Assembly (NCBI RefSeq): GCF_947258525.1 | Contig: NZ_CAMYIP010000111.1 | Coordinates: forward strand, 1-48,595 | Direction of reading: 5' to 3' | Source of the DNA: an uncultured Eudoraea sp. | GTDB lineage: Bacteria > Bacteroidota > Bacteroidia > Flavobacteriales > Flavobacteriaceae | DNA: 48,595 bases | Shown: positions 43,078-48,595 of the stretch, in pieces | Numbering within the stretch: position 1 is the first letter of the stretch | How the letters are laid out: every line of letters starts with the position of its first letter | The notes under the pieces: generated by a model | Told to the model about the DNA's origin: nothing | Seen by the model: the letters and a program-made list of their open reading frames with translations, nothing else | Database searches by the model: none | Made by a program: the position numbers and the translations under genes

Positions 43078-43091
43078 ATTGATTAATCAAT
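43078..43091. promoter_or_regulatory. Perfect 14-bp palindrome upstream of atoE
   Basis: attgatt/aatcaat, centred about 57 bases upstream of the atoE start, with a second palindrome (tattaatatta) right beside it. Could be an operator; no regulator gene is adjacent. Confidence 0.35.
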
Positions 43092-43226
43092 ATTAATATT
43101 AGATTCCTAAAAGTGATTTATTAAAATGTTCAGTCCTTAAATATAAGGGGGATTTTGGTCTTACGAAATTTAGAATTCAAAATTTATATAACTTTTTAGA
43201 CAATGTAAAAGAACCCTGTTGAAGGC

Positions 43227-44528
43227 TTAATTGGTTACCGAAATAGTATTGATCCAATTCTCCAAAGTTGCTACATATTCGGGATGTATTTTAGACCAAT
43301 ACGGAAAATCACTTTGCCCGATATCGTACATAGAGTGGGAAGCACCTTGCAGTAATACAATTTCATAATTTTTGTTTTGGGCTTTCTTGAGAGCTTCGGT
43401 AATTACTTCATGACTGTCTTCAGGAATTATTTCATCTAAACTCCCCTGAACAATCAATACAGGCTGTTTAGTTTTTTCAAAATATGGAATAGGGGTAAAG
43501 TTTAGTTTTTTATCTATTTCAATCTCATCAAGCTTTGGAATCCATACCATATTATACCAATCTTGTGATTTGATTAAATTGATCTCTTTCTCAAGAGTTT
43601 CTTTGGAAATATTTCCTGCAATCGTTTCAAAAACTTTACGCTCAAAACTTGTTGCCTGCTCAATATTTATACCCAGATTTTTAGTATTTCTGTTTTTCCA
43701 GTAGTTAAGATCACTCTCCAATAAGGTAGTACCGGGGCAGCTTACAGCTATTCCATACTTAAGTTCTTTTAATTCATTTAAAATATATGGGATCTTGGTA
43801 GCTCCCTGGCTGCTGCCTTTTATACCTATAAGATTAAGCGGGATAGTTGTTTTTTCTGAAAACCGCTTAATAGCATTAATATCATCTGAAGCAAGTTCTT
43901 CTATACTGGCCATTGGCCAGTTACCTTCAGAGATTCCTGTTCCCCGTTTGTCATAAATAAAAGTGGTAAAACCTTGTTTGGCAAAAAGTTGAGCCTCTGC
44001 TCGCGAAGCACTTCTGTCTGAATTGCCTGAAGAAGTGACTATAATCAGACCCATATTATTGTCTTTCTGAGGTGCAGGATAAAAGATAGTGCCGTTCAGA
44101 TGGAGACCATTGGATTCATAGCCAATGTCCTCAGCTGACAATACTTTTTCATCGGCCATAGTTTTAAAAAGTGCGTATTGAATTTCAACTGTATCCACGG
44201 CCAGTGTTCCACGTAATTCAGTATTATTGTTTTCAAATTTATTTTTAAACGAATACGTGTAAAAATCGCTCTGTAGTTTAAAATTTATTGAATCTCCATT
44301 TACTTCAACCTCCCTAAAAGGGATGCGATTTGCGTTTTGTTGAAGGCTCGAAAAAAATACTTTCCAGTCCGTAGAATCTCGCTCTATATCAATAGTAATT
44401 GAATCTTCAAAATTTCCTTTTTTGAAGATACCACTATATTTCCCGGTAGGTTCAGGTAATTCAGTTTTCGATTTATCTACACATGATACAATGGCCAGAA
44501 TCAAGAATACATATAAGTATTTTGTCAT
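43227..44528 (-). CDS. Alpha/beta-hydrolase lipoprotein
   Basis: 433 aa. The leader ends in a lipobox (AIVSC, C16). Residues about 25-120 form a beta-rich domain (GKYSGIFKKGNFEDSITIDIE cut short) and about 130-433 an alpha/beta hydrolase with oxyanion region VTSSGNSDRS, nucleophile elbow GIKGSSQGA (GxSxG), acid in VQGSLDEIIPEDS and histidine in GASHSMYD. So the Ser-Asp-His triad is complete. Lipid-anchored esterase or amidase; the substrate is unknown. It lies downstream of the DinB-GNAT-methyltransferase run on the same strand (30-base gap). Confidence 0.88.
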   Translation of the reverse strand: MTKYLYVFLILAIVSCVDKSKTELPEPTGKYSGIFKKGNFEDSITIDIERDSTDWKVFFSSLQQNANRIPFREVEVNGDSINFKLQSDFYTYSFKNKFENNNTELRGTLAVDTVEIQYALFKTMADEKVLSAEDIGYESNGLHLNGTIFYPAPQKDNNMGLIIVTSSGNSDRSASRAEAQLFAKQGFTTFIYDKRGTGISEGNWPMASIEELASDDINAIKRFSEKTTIPLNLIGIKGSSQGATKIPYILNELKELKYGIAVSCPGTTLLESDLNYWKNRNTKNLGINIEQATSFERKVFETIAGNISKETLEKEINLIKSQDWYNMVWIPKLDEIEIDKKLNFTPIPYFEKTKQPVLIVQGSLDEIIPEDSHEVITEALKKAQNKNYEIVLLQGASHSMYDIGQSDFPYWSKIHPEYVATLENWINTISVTN

Positions 44529-44558
44529 GAGTTAACTATATTAAATTTATTTGCCCGA

Positions 44559-45359
44559 TTACTTTTTTATGCCTTCTAAAGAATACACCATGGGTAGTTT
44601 ATTTCCAAGATGCTTAATCCTGTACTTACCCGGTTCCGATTCCATAGTGAATTTAAAACAGTCATATGGTGAATAATCATATTCCTCAAAGGAGGTCACT
44701 TCAATACCATTACCAACCAAACTGGTTATAACTTCTCCCAGGCTGTGATTCCACATTACGTATTCCAGATTAATATCAGCGTCCTTTTTAGCGTATGTCC
44801 CCGTTTCGGATTCTACAATGGGTCCTGAATTGAAATATCGATAGGCAATCTTGCTAAATTCATCATCGAACATCCAGACAACCGGATGAAACTCAATGAA
44901 AATAAACCTGCCGCCCGGTTTTAAAAACCTTGAGACAACCGCCGCCCATTTGTTCAGATCGGGAAGCCAGCCTATGGTGCCATAGGTAGTGTAAACTATA
45001 TCAAATTCATTATTCAGATGATTAGGCAGATCATAAAGATCACAGTTAACAAATTTGGCGTCAAGGTTTGTTTTCTGAGCTAATTCTCTGGCCCTTTGAA
45101 TAGCTTGGTCAGAGAGATCTACTCCTGTAACTTTTGCGCCCATCCTGGCTAGAGAAAGTGAATCCAGTCCGAAATGACATTGCAAATGCAATATGCTTTT
45201 GCCTTCCAGATCGCCAAGGAGATCTAGCTCTATATTATTAAGAGATGTCTTTCCATTGAGAAATCCTTTTACATCATAGAAATCAGATTCCATGTGAGTA
45301 TCTGTCTTGCGGTTCCAGGAGGCCTTGTTTATTTTTAGGTAATCAGAGTCCGAATCCAT
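44559..45359 (-). CDS. Class I SAM-dependent methyltransferase
   Basis: 266 aa. The Rossmann fold has motif I ILHLQCHFGLDSLSLARMG, the acidic loop VTGVDLSDQAI, motif II FDIVYTTYGTIGWLPDL and motif III LKPGGRFIFIEFHP. No signal peptide, cytoplasmic. The motif I glycine pattern is HFGLDSLS, slightly unlike E/DxGxGxG, as in many flavobacterial members of this small-molecule methyltransferase type. It follows a GNAT gene by 3 bases and is read on the same strand. The substrate cannot be guessed. Confidence 0.88.
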   Translation of the reverse strand: MDSDSDYLKINKASWNRKTDTHMESDFYDVKGFLNGKTSLNNIELDLLGDLEGKSILHLQCHFGLDSLSLARMGAKVTGVDLSDQAIQRARELAQKTNLDAKFVNCDLYDLPNHLNNEFDIVYTTYGTIGWLPDLNKWAAVVSRFLKPGGRFIFIEFHPVVWMFDDEFSKIAYRYFNSGPIVESETGTYAKKDADINLEYVMWNHSLGEVITSLVGNGIEVTSFEEYDYSPYDCFKFTMESEPGKYRIKHLGNKLPMVYSLEGIKK

Positions 45360-45362
45360 AGG

Positions 45363-45908
45363 TTATATGCCGTTTTGTGTATTCTTAAGATACTGTTCTT
45401 TAGATATTTTATAATACAAGGAGTTCTCTATCCCCTTGCAGCTATCGTTTTTCCAATATTCCATAGAGAGTTTTTCCAGAACTTTTATAGAACCTGTATT
45501 TTTCATTGCAACCCTGCCAATGATCTCTTTTATATTAAGTTCCATAAACCCATATTCAAGACAAGCTTTAGCAGCTTCTGTGGCATATCCTTTGTTCCAT
45601 TCTCTTCTGAAGAAACGAAACCCGAGATCAATTAAATTCTGCTCATTTAATTTTAGTCCGCACCACCCTAAAAAAGTGTTAGAATCTTTCTTAATTACCG
45701 CCCATCTGCCAAAGCCATTGTTTTCATAATCCTTGTAGTTATTAAGAAAATCTCTTGCGTTTTCAACATTTTCAAAAGGGGGGTCACCGGTGTATTTTAT
45801 TACTTCCGGATCTGAATTTAATTCCCAGATTTTATAAGCATCGTCAACTGTGAATTCCCTTAGTATTAACCTGGGAGTTTCTATTAGGGGTTTTGATAGA
45901 CGATTCAT
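45363..45908 (-). CDS. GNAT acetyltransferase (RimJ-like)
   Basis: 181 aa. The Gcn5-type fold has ETPRLILREFTVDDA (RimJ/RimL-like start), NFLNNYKDYENNGFGRWAVI cut short, FLGWCGLK, then GYATEAAKACLEYGF (acetyl-CoA loop) and VAMKNTGSIKVLEKL. Such proteins acetylate protein N-termini or small amines. The gene overlaps the DinB-like gene by 4 bases (ATGA) and is 3 bases from the methyltransferase gene. The three make up a small modification operon of unknown purpose. Confidence 0.88.
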   Translation of the reverse strand: MNRLSKPLIETPRLILREFTVDDAYKIWELNSDPEVIKYTGDPPFENVENARDFLNNYKDYENNGFGRWAVIKKDSNTFLGWCGLKLNEQNLIDLGFRFFRREWNKGYATEAAKACLEYGFMELNIKEIIGRVAMKNTGSIKVLEKLSMEYWKNDSCKGIENSLYYKISKEQYLKNTQNGI

Positions 45909-46390
45909 CCCTTTAGCAGTTTTATCACCAGCCCAATCTGTCCTAAATGGTAAATATCATGGTGTAACATTCCTTCGAGTACAAATGAATAAGGATAGTT
46001 ACCACCAAATTCGGGGTCATAGTAGCATTCATTCAAAAATGTATCATCCTTATCCTGTAATAGCTCAAATAATTCACTAAGGGTACTATTATCTTCTTCC
46101 CTGAGCTTCTTCCAGCCAATAGACTTTAACTCCTCATTTGATCTCCAATTCTCAGGTTGGTCATCTGTAAGTTTGCCTCGACCTGTTTTTAATTTTAAGA
46201 TGGTATCCTTCCGCCAGGAAATGATATGTGCAATAATTTCAGCAATACTGTGAACAGAGGGGAGCGGACGTACAAACAGCTCATTTTCTTTAAGTTGAGA
46301 CAATCTTTTATTATAAGAGGTCCCAGCCCAAATCAAACCATTATGAACGTCGCTTATTTGCCTTTTTATTGAATTAATTTGTGTATTCAT
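45905..46390 (-). CDS. DinB-like metal-dependent protein
   Basis: 161 aa from ATG 46390 (a TTG at 46396 adds two residues and is less likely). A four-helix DinB/YfiT-like bundle: LPSVHSIAEIIAHIISWRKDTIL, with the metal histidine in AHIISWR, and the C-terminal pair LEGMLHHDIYHLGQIGLVIKLL with HHDIYHLGQ (two further histidines). This His triad is the family's metal site. Such proteins include thiol transferases and DNA-damage-related proteins, but the role here is unknown. It overlaps the GNAT gene by 4 bases. Confidence 0.87.
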   Translation of the reverse strand: MNTQINSIKRQISDVHNGLIWAGTSYNKRLSQLKENELFVRPLPSVHSIAEIIAHIISWRKDTILKLKTGRGKLTDDQPENWRSNEELKSIGWKKLREEDNSTLSELFELLQDKDDTFLNECYYDPEFGGNYPYSFVLEGMLHHDIYHLGQIGLVIKLLKG

Positions 46391-46459
46391 TATCAAACGG
46401 AAAATGCGTACTTGTTAATGAGACGAACTAGATGAGAAAATTTTTCGTAACGGGTAAAA

Positions 46460-47857
46460 TTAGGTTATAATATCCAAAGGTTTAGTTTCTTTCCAATTAC
46501 CCCGGGTAAAATCAGGGAATGTCTGCGGAGCACCATCATTAGCTATAGAGAGCTCGCTTAAAGGAGAAACCGCACTCCAGAAACATCCTTCATACACGTT
46601 TTGATCCAAAGGAAGTCCGTTCCTAAGACACTCTATTATTCGGTAAACCATCATCCCATCCATACCACCATGACCACTTTCACTTGTGGTTGAGGACAGG
46701 CGTTTGTATAATGGATGATCATATTTTTCGTAAAGTGTGGCTAGTTGTTCTCCCTCCGCCCATTGATGATGACTTTCTGTAATGCCTTCAATACCACCTT
46801 CCAAAGCTACCCTAGTAGGAAAGCCAGCTAAAATACCTTTGGTTCCCTGTATTAAGTTAAGTCGGGTATAAGGTCTCGGACTTGTTTCATCCCATTGAAC
46901 AAGAATGGTTCTGCCCATATTTGTCTTGATTATAGATGTATTCATATCGCCCCCCTTATAATCCATTTGATTCCATTTATGATCAGCAGGATAATTTTTC
47001 CTGGCATATAAAGCACGGCCCATAGCAGGAGTAGAATAAGACACAAGACTTTTAAAAGTATCCTCAGTACGTCCCAGATTCATATATTGTGCTACCGGGC
47101 CCAGCCCATGAGTAGGGTAGAGGTTGCCGTTTCTTTTGGCATAATGATACGTACGCCAGGATCCGGTACCTCGTTTAACTTCATCCATCTGTGTTCTTAG
47201 ATCGTGAATATAGGCTGCCTCCCCGTGTAATAGTTCACCAACGACCCCTAGTCTGCACATATTTAAGAATAGCAATTCGTCACGGCCATAATTTACATTT
47301 TCCATCATCATGCAATGTTTCCTGGTCTTCTCTGAGGTGTCTACAATTTTCCAGAGCTCGTCAATGCCTAAGGCTAAAGGAACTTCTACAAAAGCATGGG
47401 CGCCTTTGTTCATTACTTCGATGGCCATTGGGGCATGATTAGCCCAGTTTGTTGCAATAAAAACCATGTCAGGTTTTACTTCTTCGAGCATCAATTTCCA
47501 TTTATCTTCACTGCCATAATAGGTAGCAATATGTTGATGTCTTTGGCCCTTACCCATTTCTTTAACCACACCTGCCCATTTTGTGGCAAGATCTTCATAT
47601 AAATCTGAAATTGCCACAATCTCAGTACCCGGTAAGGAAGCAGAAAACTGCAAATGTTGAGGTCCGCGGGCACCTACTCCTATTACGGCAATCCTGATAG
47701 TCTCTAGTTTAGGGGCTGCAAAATCACCCATATATACAGCACTGGTATCTCTATTTTTTCGGGTTTGGCCGGAAACAGGGATAATAGATGCTGCAGCTAT
47801 TGCCGCCGCGGATAATGATGTCTTTTGAATGAATTTTCTTCTGTTTATGTTTTTCAT
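46460..47857 (-). CDS. Tat-exported GH109-like Gfo/Idh/MocA protein
   Basis: 465 aa. A twin-arginine signal (RRKFIQ at 6-11, then an Ala-rich stretch to about 30). Rossmann start IRIAVIGVGARGPQH (54-68). The second half matches the GH109 (NAD-dependent alpha-N-acetylgalactosaminidase) group as I remember it: MENVNYGRDELLFLNM, VVGELLHGEAAYIHDLR, GNLYPTHGLGPVAQYM, GGDMNTSI, GHGGMDGMM and FPDFTRGNWK. So it may cleave alpha-linked N-acetylgalactosamine from glycans by NAD-mediated oxidation. It stands alone with no other glycan gene nearby. An ordinary oxidoreductase function cannot be excluded. Confidence 0.85.
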   Translation of the reverse strand: MKNINRRKFIQKTSLSAAAIAAASIIPVSGQTRKNRDTSAVYMGDFAAPKLETIRIAVIGVGARGPQHLQFSASLPGTEIVAISDLYEDLATKWAGVVKEMGKGQRHQHIATYYGSEDKWKLMLEEVKPDMVFIATNWANHAPMAIEVMNKGAHAFVEVPLALGIDELWKIVDTSEKTRKHCMMMENVNYGRDELLFLNMCRLGVVGELLHGEAAYIHDLRTQMDEVKRGTGSWRTYHYAKRNGNLYPTHGLGPVAQYMNLGRTEDTFKSLVSYSTPAMGRALYARKNYPADHKWNQMDYKGGDMNTSIIKTNMGRTILVQWDETSPRPYTRLNLIQGTKGILAGFPTRVALEGGIEGITESHHQWAEGEQLATLYEKYDHPLYKRLSSTTSESGHGGMDGMMVYRIIECLRNGLPLDQNVYEGCFWSAVSPLSELSIANDGAPQTFPDFTRGNWKETKPLDIIT

Positions 47858-48033
47858 TACTCCAGGTATTGAATCTGAGTAAGGAAATTACCATTTTTTA
47901 TTTAAAAAGACGAGCTGCAATTAATCAATTTTATTTGAGGCAAAAGCTTTTCCCACCAGCAGAAAATAAAAGATCAATTGGGATCTTATTCTGGAATATG
48001 TATGATTCCTTAAAGAGGTGTCTGAATTGTAAA
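47858..48033. other. Intergenic stretch before the lipid kinase end
   Basis: 176 bases, AT-rich, holding the upstream region of the GH109-like gene. No reading frame or clear promoter seen. Confidence 0.3.
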
Positions 48034-48595
48034 CTATTTGATGTTTAAATTATCATGGTGTGTTATTAACTTAATCGCACCGGTTAAAATTTTAACATCT
48101 ATTTTGTCAAACATGCCAATAACCTCGCCATCGAGCTGAAGGAGCCTGGGTTCCTCAAATTCAATCTCTGCCTCTTTTGTGACAATAAGTTGGCTATACT
48201 GACTTTTGAGATATTCTTCATTAAACTTTGCCATGCCTGCTTTTAAGAGTGAAATGGTATCTACCTTTTCGACAATAACAATTTCAAATTTACCGTCCAT
48301 TGGATTCCCAACTGCGTTAAGAGGAACGCCGGTTCCATATTTTCTTGAATTGCAGATACTCACCATAAGGCCATTAGCCTTTGTAGTTTCCCCGTTGGCC
48401 TTAACTGTCATATTAAAGTATTTTAGTTTATCCAGTTCTTCAAGGAAATACTTGGCATAGGTAATCATGCCTCTGTTTTTATCTTTAGAATATGCTTCAA
48501 CAATATTTGCATTTATCCCAACATCACCAAGATGGGTAGTATAATACTGATCATTGACAAGCAACAAATCTAACCCCCTGATTGTGTCAGACATA
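48034..48595 (-). CDS. Diacylglycerol/lipid kinase, C-terminal part (cut by window)
   Basis: The gene enters the window from its right edge, so only the C-terminal 187 or so residues are seen; the Met near 48594 is internal. The visible part matches the C-terminal domain of YegS/DgkB-type lipid kinases: IRGLDLLLVNDQYY followed by LGDVGINANIV, then NSRKYGTGVPLNAVGNPMDGKFEIVIVE, and RLLQLDGEVIGMFDKIDVKIL (the LDGE motif). The glycine-rich NAD-kinase-like N-terminal domain is beyond the window. It phosphorylates a lipid substrate; which one is not clear. Confidence 0.85.
   Translation of the reverse strand, partial: MSDTIRGLDLLLVNDQYYTTHLGDVGINANIVEAYSKDKNRGMITYAKYFLEELDKLKYFNMTVKANGETTKANGLMVSICNSRKYGTGVPLNAVGNPMDGKFEIVIVEKVDTISLLKAGMAKFNEEYLKSQYSQLIVTKEAEIEFEEPRLLQLDGEVIGMFDKIDVKILTGAIKLITHHDNLNIK

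Noticed and set aside
1-48595. tRNA, rRNA, CRISPR, phage or transposase genes
   Set aside because: Read for cloverleaf-like and repeat-spacer patterns, integrase and transposase motifs; none found.

Overview
The window reads as chromosomal DNA of a marine-type member of the Flavobacteriaceae (Bacteroidetes). The grounds are: a SecA of about 1120 residues with a DUF2795 gene just upstream, a kdsD-tatC-lptB cluster, the zapA / 6S-like RNA / rny arrangement, CCC-motif membrane proteins, a TonB-dependent receptor with a carboxypeptidase-regulatory-like N-terminus, DUF4105, DUF3570 and DUF4266 proteins, AT-rich intergenic DNA, and promoters of the Bacteroidetes type (TTG, about 19 bases, TAnnTTTG). 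I see no tRNA, rRNA, CRISPR array, prophage or insertion sequence. The genus cannot be fixed from the sequence alone.

Layout. 1-365 is non-coding and carries REP-like inverted repeats. 366-747 holds two small genes on the plus strand (an exported protein and a 37-residue membrane peptide). 797-4892 is a coupled pair of exported metallohydrolases (amidohydrolase and M14 carboxypeptidase). 5013-7790 has an orphan histidine kinase and a Tat-exported Gfo/Idh/MocA oxidoreductase. 7889-12632 is housekeeping: SecA, DUF2795, a PduO-type adenosyltransferase and a 46-residue membrane protein. 12666-16314 has a methyltransferase-like protein that has lost its SAM site, an ABC-F ATPase and a DUF4105 membrane protein, divergent from pssA (16385-17134). 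17188-20650 is a lipoprotein followed by the envelope cluster kdsD-tatC-CMD-lptB. recQ (20883-23084) is divergent from it. 23175-24144 is a DUF2752 / CCC-motif cluster. 24188-26696 includes an Smr protein and a cysteine desulfurase. 26683-31520 is an operon of an M23 peptidase, a TonB-dependent receptor and a CsgG-like periplasmic protein. 31730-34206 is a division and RNA-turnover locus: a coiled-coil gene, zapA, a 6S-like RNA and rny.

34311-37270 is the most interesting block: thioredoxin, ApbE flavin transferase, DUF4266 lipoprotein and DUF3570 putative outer-membrane barrel, packed tightly as one operon. This looks like an uncharacterised envelope redox or flavin-modification system, but the DUF3570 gene is split by a frameshift here. 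37400-40706 is a molybdate uptake operon (modA, a separate di-Mop TOBE protein, modB, modC) with a cysteine hydrolase behind it. 40772-46390 holds an SRAP/YedK protein, an AtoE-type short-chain fatty acid carrier, an alpha/beta hydrolase lipoprotein, and a DinB-GNAT-methyltransferase run. The window ends with a Tat-exported GH109-like oxidoreductase and the C-terminal part of a diacylglycerol/lipid kinase cut by the window edge.

Most genes serve the envelope: lipid synthesis (pssA), KDO and LPS export (kdsD, lptB), protein export (secA, tatC), peptidoglycan (M23), uptake (TonB receptor, mod, atoE) and extracytoplasmic redox (ApbE cluster, two Tat-exported oxidoreductases). All functions are assigned by reading motifs and remembered family features; no database search was possible.
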